From NCBI GenBank assembly GCA_002321335.1, contig DCMG01000134.1:25817-57738 (forward strand): DNA of 31,922 nt, written 5' to 3'. A program made the translations under genes and the position numbers. The DNA is from Bacteroidales bacterium UBA1628 (lineage in GTDB: Bacteria; Bacteroidota; Bacteroidia; Bacteroidales; UBA932). Positions 1 through 7,581 of this stretch are shown piece by piece. The stretch's first letter is position 1. Each line of letters starts with the position of its first letter. The notes beneath the pieces were generated by a model. It ran no database searches. It was not told the DNA's origin and worked only from the letters and a program-made list of their open reading frames with translations.

Positions 1-558
1 ATGGGCGAGCCGCTTGACAACTTCGGCAATGTGATGAAGGCCATCGAGGTGCTTACGGCGGACTGGGGCTTCGGCTGGAGCCCTAAACGCATAACCCTTT
101 CCACCATCGGAGTCCTGCCGAACCTGAGGAAATACCTCGACTCCACCCGCTGCCACCTGGCGGTCAGCCTCCACAACCCGTTCCCTGACGAAAGGGCTGA
201 GTTGATGCCGGTGCAGAAAGCCTGGCCGGTGCAGGAAGTGATTGACATGATCCGTGAATATGACTTTACCGGCCAGCGCAGGGTCAGTTTTGAATATACA
301 ATGTTCGCGGGTCTGAACGATGACAAGCGTCACGCTGACGCATTGATACGGTTGCTTCGCGGACTGGAATGCAGGGTGAACCTGATACGCTTCCACAAGA
401 TTCCCGACGCTCCGTTCGATACAACTCCGCAGATCATTATGGAACGCTTCAGAGACAGGCTTTCCAACCACGGAATCACCTGCACGATAAGGGCTTCCAG
501 AGGCGAGGACATACTCGCCGCCTGCGGGATGCTGGCCGGGGAGCATAGTAGTAAATGA
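1..558 (+). CDS. rlmN: 23S rRNA (adenine-C2)-methyltransferase RlmN, C-terminal part
   Basis: This is the last 185 residues of a radical-SAM enzyme that methylates C2 of A2503 in 23S rRNA (and A37 of some tRNAs). The visible part opens with the MGEPLDN segment, which in complete RlmN proteins follows the N-terminal half holding the CxxxCxxC iron-sulfur motif. That half lies to the left of the window, so the ATG at position 1 is internal and not the start. Further family marks are the SPKRITLSTIG and HLAVSLHNP segments. Near the C-terminus, ACGML (Cys at about residue 175 of the visible part) carries the cysteine that forms the transient methyl-protein adduct. The stop overlaps the next ATG by 4 bp (ATGA), so the two genes are probably translationally coupled. 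The family assignment is secure; only the length is unknown. Confidence 0.93.
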   Translation: MGEPLDNFGNVMKAIEVLTADWGFGWSPKRITLSTIGVLPNLRKYLDSTRCHLAVSLHNPFPDERAELMPVQKAWPVQEVIDMIREYDFTGQRRVSFEYTMFAGLNDDKRHADALIRLLRGLECRVNLIRFHKIPDAPFDTTPQIIMERFRDRLSNHGITCTIRASRGEDILAACGMLAGEHSSK

Positions 559-2996
559 ATATAAATCTGAGAATGACTATGGAAACGAAAATCGGTAAGT
601 TAGTGGTGCCTCTGGCCGTGATGGCCGTGTCGGTGTTCACGGCCAACGCACAGATTTCTCATTCTGTGTTGGACACCAGACGGGAGATGAAAGACCTCAG
701 GGTAGAGAAGATAAAACATAAGCTGGATTCGGTAAAAGCGGTACGCCATCGTCCGACCGTGGCCTTGGTGCTCAGCGGAGGCGGAGCAAAGGGCTCGGCC
801 CATGTCGGGGTTATCAAGTATCTTGAATCAATCGGGATGCCTGTCGATGTCGTGATGGGAACCAGTATGGGTGGTCTTGTCGGAGGTATTTATGCTTTGG
901 GCTATGATGCCGGGCAACTGGATTCGATAATCCGCGACATTGACTGGGATATGGCTTTGAGTGACAAGGTTCCGAGGGATTACCTGTCATATTCGGCGAT
1001 AAAATACAAGGAGAAATATGTCCTGTCCTTCCCATTCTTTTATGACAGGAAGGAATATATGCAGATGAAAGAGTCTGACCAACAATATACCCGCAGGGTT
1101 GAAGACATCCATTTCGGCGCCGGGGAGGCTGACGCGACGAACATGGTCAAGGACAATCTTCTCGGAAGCCTTCCTTCAGGAATGGTGTACGGCCAGAATG
1201 TCAACAACATATTCAGCTCGCTTTCCGTTGGTTATCAGGATGTGACTGATTTCTACGACCTTCCGGTCCCGTTCCTTTGTGTGGCTACGGACCTTGTGTC
1301 GGGAACCGCCAAGATCTGGACCAAGGGCAAGCTTAACACCGCACTGCGTTCCACTATGTCAATCCCTGGACTTTTCGCTCCGGTCAGAGTGGATGGAATG
1401 GTGCTGGTGGACGGCGGCATGAGGAACAACTATCCGACAGATCTTGCGAAGAAGGTAGGCGCTGACATTGTGATCGGAGTGAACCTTTCCGACGGCTACA
1501 AAAGCTACAATGAAATCAACAATCTGGCTGACATTATCAACACCGGCATTGATATGCTTGGCCGCACGTCATTCGAGTCCAACATCGACATCCCTGATGT
1601 CAACATCAAACCGGACCTGCACGAGTTCAATATGCTGAGCTTTGACGACAGGAGCATCGACACAATCATCAACAGAGGCTATCAGGCCGCTCTGGCGGTT
1701 GCTGACAAGTTGGATTCGCTAAAGGCTGTTGTCGGCTCGGACGTGACAACGATAAATAATGATCCTGCCGATGACATCAGGCTAAGGAAAGTGCTTGTAT
1801 CCGGAGTGGAAATCGCCGGCGTTGACGACAAGGAAAGCCTGTACCTGATGAACAAGATCAAGGTGGGAGCCGGTTCCAGGATGGGAAACTCCGAGATAGA
1901 GGATGCCGTGGCCACGATATTCGGGACCAACGCTTTTGACTATGTGAATTATGAACTTCTTGGTGACGAGGAGCCTTACAGGCTGAAGTTCAACTGCAAG
2001 AGGGGACCAATCTGTCAACTTGGGCTGGGAGGTCGTTTTGACACCGAGGAGATTGTGTCTGTGCTTGTCAATCTCGGACTTGGGGTGCACAAGATACAGG
2101 GCTCGTCACTGGACTTTACCGGAAAGGTGGGAACCAATCCGAACGCCAGCCTGACATATTCGTACATTTCTCCCAAGGGAATGTCGTTCAATGTCATGGC
2201 AGGAGTGAGGTACACTGACAGGAACACATTCAGCATCGGTGACAACAGGTTCAGGATCAACTTTTTGGATGTGCGTCAGGAAATCTATCTGTCCAACATA
2301 ACCTGGTCCACCTTCTATCTGAAGACAGGTTTCAGGAACGACTACTACAACGTCAATTCCGTGATGGCTGAGCAGGCTTTCGGGGACTATGATGTCAATC
2401 AGCTGTCCAATGACTATGTGACATTCTTCTTCAACGCGCGCAAGGATTCGTTCGACAACGCCTACATCCCGACCAAGGGTAAGTCATTCGGTGTCTCATA
2501 CGATTGGGTGTTCGGTGGCGGGCCGCAGAAATTCAACAACTTCCACGCTTTGACCTTGGATGCCAAGGAGGTTGTGGGCGGTGACAGATTCGCTTTCATT
2601 CCATCTCTGAATATCCGTTATCTTATCGGAGATGAGGTTCCGGTTCCTTTCACCAACACGATGGGAGGAAGCATGGCGGGCCGGTATCTGGACCAGCAGA
2701 TTCCTTTCATCGGGATCAACAACGCCGCTGCGATGCAGAAGATTCTCGGGGTGGTCCGGACAGACTGGCGCTTCAAACTGCTCAAGAACAACTACTTGAC
2801 TGCTATCGCCAACTATGCTTTGTCCTGTGATGAAATCTCGGCCTTCAAGAATTTGAACGAGGAGGTGGCGGGCTATCTGGGGTGTGGACTCCAGTACACA
2901 TACAACTCTATAGTCGGGCCTCTCAGCCTGAATGTACATTGGTCAAGCTATACACACAATGTTGGGCTTTACATGAGCCTTGGATTTGATTTCTAA
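555..2996 (+). CDS. Patatin-like phospholipase fused to a POTRA/BamA-type outer-membrane barrel
   Basis: An 813-residue protein. An N-terminal signal peptide (hydrophobic stretch about residues 14-31, ending ANAQ) precedes a patatin domain. That domain has the oxyanion loop GGGAKG (75-80), nucleophile Ser104 in GTSMG, and the dyad Asp286 in VDGGMRNNYP. A POTRA-like segment follows at about 404-485. The remainder is rich in alternating aromatic strands and ends in Phe (LGFDF), as expected for a BamA/Omp85-type barrel. By analogy with PlpD-type (type Vd) proteins it should sit in the outer membrane with a serine lipase/phospholipase domain; whether that domain faces out or stays periplasmic is not shown. 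Start choice is uncertain: Met1 overlaps the rlmN stop, but Met7 or Met9 (579) would give a more typical signal peptide. The next gene, recX, begins 4 bp downstream. Confidence 0.9.
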   Translation: MNINLRMTMETKIGKLVVPLAVMAVSVFTANAQISHSVLDTRREMKDLRVEKIKHKLDSVKAVRHRPTVALVLSGGGAKGSAHVGVIKYLESIGMPVDVVMGTSMGGLVGGIYALGYDAGQLDSIIRDIDWDMALSDKVPRDYLSYSAIKYKEKYVLSFPFFYDRKEYMQMKESDQQYTRRVEDIHFGAGEADATNMVKDNLLGSLPSGMVYGQNVNNIFSSLSVGYQDVTDFYDLPVPFLCVATDLVSGTAKIWTKGKLNTALRSTMSIPGLFAPVRVDGMVLVDGGMRNNYPTDLAKKVGADIVIGVNLSDGYKSYNEINNLADIINTGIDMLGRTSFESNIDIPDVNIKPDLHEFNMLSFDDRSIDTIINRGYQAALAVADKLDSLKAVVGSDVTTINNDPADDIRLRKVLVSGVEIAGVDDKESLYLMNKIKVGAGSRMGNSEIEDAVATIFGTNAFDYVNYELLGDEEPYRLKFNCKRGPICQLGLGGRFDTEEIVSVLVNLGLGVHKIQGSSLDFTGKVGTNPNASLTYSYISPKGMSFNVMAGVRYTDRNTFSIGDNRFRINFLDVRQEIYLSNITWSTFYLKTGFRNDYYNVNSVMAEQAFGDYDVNQLSNDYVTFFFNARKDSFDNAYIPTKGKSFGVSYDWVFGGGPQKFNNFHALTLDAKEVVGGDRFAFIPSLNIRYLIGDEVPVPFTNTMGGSMAGRYLDQQIPFIGINNAAAMQKILGVVRTDWRFKLLKNNYLTAIANYALSCDEISAFKNLNEEVAGYLGCGLQYTYNSIVGPLSLNVHWSSYTHNVGLYMSLGFDF

Positions 2997-3000
2997 GAAT

Positions 3001-3465
3001 ATGGAAGAGTTCGCTAAAGTGCTGGACAGGCTTCAGACCCAATGTGTGAAGAGGGAATATTGCCGCTCTGACATATTCAGAAAGGCTATGACAGCCCTTG
3101 AGGGGGACAAGGACACCGCGGAGAGATTGGTGGCCTCTCTCGTTGAGGATCGCTTTGTTGATGATTCGAGGTACGCCGCCGCTTTCGCCAGGGAAAAGGC
3201 AAGGCTTGCCGGATGGGGGCCGGTGAAAATATCCTTTGCGCTCGCTGCCAAAGGTATATCCAAAGATGTGGCTTCCAAAGCATTGAGAGAGGTGGAACCA
3301 GAGGAGGCTGACCGTCGGATGCTTTCTGTTCTTGAGACTAAATACCGATCTTTGAAAGGTGATCCGCAGGAGAAGTTCAAATTGATCAAGTTCGGTTTGA
3401 CCAGGGGATATGAATATGAGAAGATAGCTCCGGTTGTGGATGAGATTTTGAAGAAGAATAGTTAA
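3001..3465 (+). CDS. recX: Regulatory protein RecX
   Basis: A 154-residue RecX-family protein, expected to bind RecA filaments and modulate recombination and SOS activity in the cytoplasm. It has the typical pattern of three-helix repeats, including DDSRYAAAFAREKA and the following GWGPVKISFALAAKGIS segment, close in length to E. coli RecX. An in-frame ATG at 2980 would overlap the patatin gene by 17 bp; I prefer the ATG at 3001, which follows the upstream stop by 4 bp and gives a normal RecX N-terminus. That ATG is embedded in GAATATG, the hexamer enriched throughout the window. recA is not adjacent. The stop codon overlaps a possible -7 box for purC. Confidence 0.88.
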   Translation: MEEFAKVLDRLQTQCVKREYCRSDIFRKAMTALEGDKDTAERLVASLVEDRFVDDSRYAAAFAREKARLAGWGPVKISFALAAKGISKDVASKALREVEPEEADRRMLSVLETKYRSLKGDPQEKFKLIKFGLTRGYEYEKIAPVVDEILKKNS

Positions 3466-3470
3466 ATTTG
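3463..3470 (+). promoter_or_regulatory. Possible Bacteroidetes -7 promoter box upstream of purC
   Basis: TAAATTTG fits the Bacteroidetes -7 consensus TAnnTTTG and overlaps the recX stop codon, leaving about 75 nt of leader before purC. No good TTTG element sits about 19 nt upstream (the nearest TTTG is only 12 nt away), so only half of the promoter is convincing. Confidence 0.35.
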
Positions 3471-3545
3471 CGCTTTAGTAAAGTCATGGCATGCGCCCTG
3501 ACGTGATTCTGGATTCATGATTAAGTCGAACATAATTCAATTGAT

Positions 3546-4487
3546 ATGAAAGCGATAGTAAAAACCGATTTCAACTTGCCGGGACAGGTTGGAAAGTATG
3601 TCGGTAAGGTACGTGATGTCTACGACATTGACGGAAAGTATCTCGTGATGGTTGTCACTGACAGAATCTCTGCCTTTGATGTGGTTCTGCCTGAGGGCGT
3701 TCCGTACAAGGGACAGGTTCTGAACCGCATAGCGGCCAAGTTCCTTGACGCGACGGCCGACATCCTTCCCAACTGGAAAGTTGCTGTCCCGGATCCGTCC
3801 GTCACGGTCGGCTACAAATGTGAGCCGTTCAAGGTTGAGATGGTCATCCGAGGTTATCTTGCAGGACACGCCTGGAGAGAGTACAAGGCCGGAAAGAGGA
3901 CAATCTGCGGAGTGGCCATGCCGGACGGTATGGTCGAGAACCAGAAGTTCCCGGAGCCGCTTGTGACTCCGACCTCTAAGGCTGCCGAGGGACACGATGA
4001 GGATATTTCAAAGGAAGAGATTATTGCCCAAGGCCTTGTAGGGCGGGAGGACTACGAGAAACTGGAGGCTTACACCAGGGCGATTTACCAGCGTGGCTGC
4101 GAGATAGCGGCTCAGCACGGACTGATTCTGGTTGACACCAAATACGAGTTCGGCAAGAAGGACGGTCAGATCTACCTGATGGACGAGGTCCACACTCCTG
4201 ATTCCTCACGCTATTTCTACGCCGATGGTTACGAGGAGAGGCTTGCCAAGGGTGAGCATCAGAAGCAACTTTCCAAGGAGTTTGTCCGTGAGTGGCTGAT
4301 GGCCAATGGCTTTCAGGGGCAGGATGGACAGAAAGTTCCGGAGATGACTCCTGAGGTCGTGTCCGGGATCTCTGACCGCTACATTGAACTCTACGAACAT
4401 ATTACCGGGGAAAGGTTCGAGAAGGCGGAATATTCCGCAGGCAGCATCGAGGCCAACGTCAAGGCTTGCCTTGAAGGTCTGAAATGA
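3546..4487 (+). CDS. purC: Phosphoribosylaminoimidazole-succinocarboxamide synthase (SAICAR synthetase)
   Basis: Catalyses ATP-dependent joining of CAIR and aspartate to SAICAR in de novo purine synthesis, in the cytosol. The 313-residue protein belongs to the longer PurC type found in Bacteroidetes and eukaryote-like lineages. Visible motifs are the nucleotide-binding GKVRDVY (20-26), TDRISAFD (38-45), the segment EMVIRGYLAGHAWREY, and DEVHTPDSSRY, which carries substrate and metal contacts. The 80-bp gap after recX holds only a possible -7 box. No other purine gene is adjacent, so purC may be transcribed separately here. It is followed by a palindromic repeat that may act as a transcript end or stabiliser. 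Confidence 0.96.
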   Translation: MKAIVKTDFNLPGQVGKYVGKVRDVYDIDGKYLVMVVTDRISAFDVVLPEGVPYKGQVLNRIAAKFLDATADILPNWKVAVPDPSVTVGYKCEPFKVEMVIRGYLAGHAWREYKAGKRTICGVAMPDGMVENQKFPEPLVTPTSKAAEGHDEDISKEEIIAQGLVGREDYEKLEAYTRAIYQRGCEIAAQHGLILVDTKYEFGKKDGQIYLMDEVHTPDSSRYFYADGYEERLAKGEHQKQLSKEFVREWLMANGFQGQDGQKVPEMTPEVVSGISDRYIELYEHITGERFEKAEYSAGSIEANVKACLEGLK

Positions 4488-4521
4488 TAAAGTCGCTTCG
4501 ACAGTTTGGGTAACTTCGTCA

Positions 4522-4571
4522 CTTCGACAAGCTCAGTGACCGATCTGTCATGGATCCTGAACTTGTCGAAG
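4522..4571. repeat. REP-like dispersed palindrome between purC and the GNAT-like gene
   Basis: Arms CTTCGACAAGCTCAG (4522-4536) and CTGAACTTGTCGAAG (4557-4571) are complementary at 14 of 15 positions around a 20-nt loop. A partial copy of the left arm (CTTCGACA) occurs nearby at about 4495-4502, so the element probably begins near 4492. From memory, this TTCGACAAGCTCAG/CTGAGCTTGTCGAAG core is a widespread bacterial intergenic repeat, often mistranslated in databases as peptides containing VTELVEV. In the RNA it would fold into a strong hairpin. No RAYT transposase is in the window. Confidence 0.8.
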
Positions 4572-4583
4572 GGTCTTGATACA

Positions 4584-5051
4584 ATGGACGGCCTGAAACG
4601 AATATACGCCCGCAACTGCGAGGTACGAAGGATTGACAGGACGGTCGCCGAACCGTTCCTGCAATCCTTTCACCGTTTGGGCTACACCCGCTGCCGCCAC
4701 CTCTATGGCCTGTTTGTGAACCGTGGCGAGGATATTCCTCCGGGAACATTGGTGGCCGTAGCCGGCTTTTCAGCTCCGAGAGTGTGGCGGAAAGGAGGCA
4801 AGAGCATCCGTTCGTGTGAATGGATCAGGTACGCCTCATTGGAAGGGGTCGGAGTCGATGGCGGAATGGGCAAACTCTTGAAGGCGTTCATCGAGGAAGT
4901 AAGACCGGATGACGTGATGAGTTATGCAGACGCGTCGTGGTCGGATGGCGACGTTTACAGGAAACTTGGATTCGCACAGGAGGAAGACAAGGTTTTCCCG
5001 GATGGAAGCCGAAGTCTTAAGTTCAGACTTAAACTGACTGAATATGAGTAA
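4584..5051 (+). CDS. Small GNAT-fold (Mom-like) acyltransferase-like protein
   Basis: 155 residues from the ATG at 4584. A longer in-frame reading from 4506 would translate through the palindromic repeat and is rejected. The C-terminal half resembles GNAT-like proteins of the phage-Mom type. It has GTLVAVAGFSAP (core strands), then SCEWIRYASLEGVGVDGGMGKLL in the acyl-CoA loop position, then MSYADASWSDGDVYRKLGF, a pattern typical of these proteins. The substrate is unknown. The gene overlaps mtgA by 8 bp, which suggests co-translation, although the same overlap is common in compact Bacteroidales operons. A nucleic-acid or small-molecule target is possible. The fold is an inference from pattern, and the function is unassigned. 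Confidence 0.65.
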   Translation: MDGLKRIYARNCEVRRIDRTVAEPFLQSFHRLGYTRCRHLYGLFVNRGEDIPPGTLVAVAGFSAPRVWRKGGKSIRSCEWIRYASLEGVGVDGGMGKLLKAFIEEVRPDDVMSYADASWSDGDVYRKLGFAQEEDKVFPDGSRSLKFRLKLTEYE

Positions 5052-5754
5052 GAACCGAACGTTTTTAGGACGAATGTGGCGGCTGCTTCTGATCAAGTTG
5101 CCGTTGGCTTTCTTTGCGCTTACGTTTCTGTGGGTCCTTGTTCTGAAATGGTGTCCGGTCTACGTCACACCGCTCATGGTCCAACGTTCGATCCAGTACA
5201 GAAACGACAAGAATTTCCACACCCGAAAGACTTGGGTCCCGTACGAAAGAATATCCCCGGAGATGGCTCGTGCCGTGATAGCCAGCGAGGACAATCTCTT
5301 TGATAAGCATAACGGCTTCGACTGGAAGGCGATCAAGCAGGCACAGAAGGAATTTGAGAGCGGAAAGCGTCGCCGTGGTGGCAGCACGATCACCCAGCAA
5401 ACTGCTAAGAATGTGTTTCTTCTTCCTCACAAGTCCTTGGTTCGTAAAGGTTTCGAGGCATATTTCACTGTCCTGACAGAACTTCTTTGGGATAAGCAAA
5501 GAATAATGGAAGTTTACCTGAATGTCGCCGAGATGGGCAAAGGAATATACGGAGTCGAGGCTGCTGCCGAGGCTCATTTCGGCACGTCGGCTTCAAATCT
5601 GACCCGCCGCCAGGCCTGTCTCATCGCCGCCTGTCTTCCGAACCCGATCAAGCGGAACGCTGGCAAACCGTCAGCCTACATAAGCAAGCGGGCAGGTGAC
5701 ATTGCAGCTTTGGAGCCCAAGATAGGCTATCCCGACTGGGTCTATCACAAATGA
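5044..5754 (+). CDS. mtgA: Monofunctional biosynthetic peptidoglycan transglycosylase
   Basis: A 236-residue GT51 enzyme that polymerises lipid II into glycan strands at the periplasmic face of the inner membrane. It has one N-terminal membrane anchor (about residues 14-34), the catalytic-glutamate motif SEDNLFDKHNGFDW (Glu82), then RRGGSTITQQTAKN (about 110-123), and later LTELLWDKQRIMEVYLN, in canonical order. There is no transpeptidase domain, which separates it from class A PBPs. Its ATG lies inside a GAATATG and overlaps the stop of the preceding GNAT-like gene. Downstream, 188 bp separate it from the toxin-antitoxin cassette, with only a weak AT-rich hairpin near 5755-5779. Confidence 0.95.
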   Translation: MSKNRTFLGRMWRLLLIKLPLAFFALTFLWVLVLKWCPVYVTPLMVQRSIQYRNDKNFHTRKTWVPYERISPEMARAVIASEDNLFDKHNGFDWKAIKQAQKEFESGKRRRGGSTITQQTAKNVFLLPHKSLVRKGFEAYFTVLTELLWDKQRIMEVYLNVAEMGKGIYGVEAAAEAHFGTSASNLTRRQACLIAACLPNPIKRNAGKPSAYISKRAGDIAALEPKIGYPDWVYHK

Positions 5755-5875
5755 TTTCAAACTGGAACTTCCTTTGAAATTGTGTATGTTCATCATTGTC
5801 ACTTTGCCTTGCTGATTTAGTAAATGGAAAAAATAAGCCACCGCAGATTTGGCAAAGGTTTTTTATGGTTACTGT

Positions 5876-5905
5876 TTTGTAATTCAAGAAAAAAGCCTAC
5901 ATTTG
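5876..5905 (+). promoter_or_regulatory. Bacteroidetes-type promoter of the AbiE cassette
   Basis: TTTG at 5876-5879 and TACATTTG at 5898-5905 are separated by 18 nt, a good match to the Bacteroidetes TTTG-N19-TAnnTTTG promoter. Transcription would begin near 5912, within the inverted repeat that follows and about 30 nt before the antitoxin ATG. Confidence 0.65.
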
Positions 5906-5906
5906 C

Positions 5907-5937
5907 AGGTAGAAATTTTTGTAAAAATGTTCTACCT
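5907..5937. promoter_or_regulatory. Inverted-repeat operator before the AbiEi-like antitoxin
   Basis: AGGTAGAA (5907-5914) and TTCTACCT (5930-5937) are perfect 8-bp inverted arms. The 15-nt interior extends the symmetry with a T-run and an A-run around a GT centre. It covers the predicted transcription start and ends 5 bp before the start codon. AbiEi antitoxins are known to repress their operon by binding inverted repeats, so this is the likely autoregulatory site. It could alternatively be an RNA hairpin over the ribosome entry site. Confidence 0.6.
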
Positions 5938-5942
5938 TACAG

Positions 5943-6560
5943 ATGAGGATAGTTGACAATATAGAGCGGCAGATACGGCAAAGTGAGGCTGGAAGCCTCT
6001 TCTTTGTCTCGGATTTCGCAACATCCGGCAATGATGTCTTTATTAGCCGTTTGTTATCTGGATTTGTGACTGCCGGACTTCTGTGTAGATTATCTGTGGG
6101 AATCTACTATAAACCTGTGATGACACGCCTCGGTGTTTTATATCCAGAAGTGTCTGAAATAGTGAAGGCTATATCCAGACGAGATAATGCCCAGATACTT
6201 CCGACTGGCGAGACGGCTCAGAATATGCTTGGTTTGTCCACTCAAATGCCGCTGAACTATATTTATCTTACATCCGGTTCAGCCAGAAAGTTGACAATCG
6301 GACCAAAGACAATCACATTTAAACGTTGTGTTCCTAAGAATTTCGCTTGCCGGAATGAATTTCTTGCCATATTGATTCAGGCATTGAAGTCAATTGGTCA
6401 GGACAGGATAACAGATGAACATAAGATAATCATTAAAGGTGTTCTTAAAAATAATTTGCCGATTGAATCCTTGGAGGATGACCTGAGAACGGCTCCAGTC
6501 TGGGTAAGAAGGATAATCTCAAACATCGTAAAGGAAATGGAGAATGAAAAGGTGGATTGA
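5943..6560 (+). CDS. AbiEi-like antitoxin (DUF6088-like) of a type IV toxin-antitoxin pair
   Basis: 205 residues. The N-terminal ~65 residues (from MRIVDNIERQI through FVSDFATSGNDVFISRLLSGFVTAGLLCRLSVGIYY) read as a winged-helix domain of the type found in AbiEi and DUF6088 antitoxins. The C-terminal part would neutralise or regulate the toxin. The gene overlaps the AbiEii-like toxin gene by 17 bp and has its own promoter and inverted repeat, as expected for a self-regulated cassette. Codon use is visibly more AT-rich than in mtgA or the epimerase gene, consistent with horizontal acquisition. The type assignment rests mainly on the downstream toxin; the protein's own family is less certain. 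Confidence 0.78.
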   Translation: MRIVDNIERQIRQSEAGSLFFVSDFATSGNDVFISRLLSGFVTAGLLCRLSVGIYYKPVMTRLGVLYPEVSEIVKAISRRDNAQILPTGETAQNMLGLSTQMPLNYIYLTSGSARKLTIGPKTITFKRCVPKNFACRNEFLAILIQALKSIGQDRITDEHKIIIKGVLKNNLPIESLEDDLRTAPVWVRRIISNIVKEMENEKVD

Positions 6561-7548
6561 TGCGACATTTCAGGAGCGTAAATTGATGCTCCAACAAACA
6601 GCCGCAAAAGAAAACTTGCCGGAGTATGCGGTAGAGAAAGACTGGTGGGTGACGATGACGCTAAAGGCACTCTTCAATACACGATGCGGTAAATATCTGG
6701 AATTCAAGGGCGGTACAAGTCTAAGTAAAGGATGGATGCTTATTGAGAGAATGTCGGAAGACATTGACATGGCCTTGAATCATAGATTTTTTGTCGAGAC
6801 TTTGGACAACAATACACAACTTAAGAACCTTCGTAAGAAGAGTCGCAAATTCATAGCGGACAAATTGGCTTGTGAACTTGATGTATGCATGAAAGATCTC
6901 GGTCTCACGAACTATAAGATCATACCAGTCATTGATGATGATGCCGGGAACGCAATCTCTACAGATGCGGATCCTACAGTTTTGTTGGTTGACTACAAAC
7001 CGATTTCAGAGTTCGTGTCACCGTATGTTGCTTCCAGAGTCAAAGTGGAACTGAGCTGCCTTTCGATGGATGAGCCGTTTGAGATGAAGAGTATAACCTC
7101 ATTGATCAGTTCATCGTTTCCGGAAGAAGATGAAGATACCGAGAGTGTGATACCTGTGGTGTTGCCGTCCAGAACTTTTCTTGAGAAGGCGTTTTTACTG
7201 AATGAAGAATTTCAGAAAGACGAACCGAGAAGCTTTCGTATGACAAGACACTTGTATGATTTGGAACGTTTGATGGATACAAGGTTCGGGAGGAATGCTC
7301 TTTCAGATTTTGATCTATATTCAAAAATTGTTGAACATCGTCGCAAGTTTTATCATGTCGGATATGCCGATTATGATAAGGACTATCCTGATAAGATTGA
7401 CTTTTTGCCTCCGGAACGCTGTATGGCCGCTTGGAAAGCAGACTACTCTGAAATGTTGGAGCACTTTGTTTATGGCAGAAAAATTCCTTTTGAACAACTG
7501 ATAGAGAGACTCTTAGTGCTGCGGAATCGATTCCACGATCTTAAATAG
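6544..7548 (+). CDS. AbiEii-like nucleotidyltransferase toxin
   Basis: A 334-residue protein of the AbiEii/AbiGii family, the toxin of type IV TA systems. Members are nucleotidyltransferase-fold enzymes; characterised relatives add nucleotides to tRNA or otherwise block growth, and several give abortive phage resistance. Visible catalytic marks are GGTSLSK (56-62) and SEDIDMAL with Asp73 and Asp75, the metal-binding DxD of the polymerase-beta-like fold. The EKDWWVTMTLKALF helix before them is also typical of the family. It is coupled to the antitoxin by overlap. It lies in an AT-rich island between two conserved-looking blocks (mtgA and the polysaccharide cluster). It appears full length with no frameshift. 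Confidence 0.9.
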   Translation: MKRWIDATFQERKLMLQQTAAKENLPEYAVEKDWWVTMTLKALFNTRCGKYLEFKGGTSLSKGWMLIERMSEDIDMALNHRFFVETLDNNTQLKNLRKKSRKFIADKLACELDVCMKDLGLTNYKIIPVIDDDAGNAISTDADPTVLLVDYKPISEFVSPYVASRVKVELSCLSMDEPFEMKSITSLISSSFPEEDEDTESVIPVVLPSRTFLEKAFLLNEEFQKDEPRSFRMTRHLYDLERLMDTRFGRNALSDFDLYSKIVEHRRKFYHVGYADYDKDYPDKIDFLPPERCMAAWKADYSEMLEHFVYGRKIPFEQLIERLLVLRNRFHDLK

Positions 7549-7581
7549 ATAAATTAAATGTAAAAATATACCTGAAAGAAT

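Noticed and set aside
4506..4583. N-terminal extension of the GNAT-like protein from an ATG at 4506
   Set aside because: It would translate the palindromic intergenic repeat; the ATG at 4584 starts where family-like sequence begins.
5755..5779. TTTCAAA/TTTGAAA inverted repeat after mtgA as a terminator
   Set aside because: AT-only stem without a following T-run; too weak to call.
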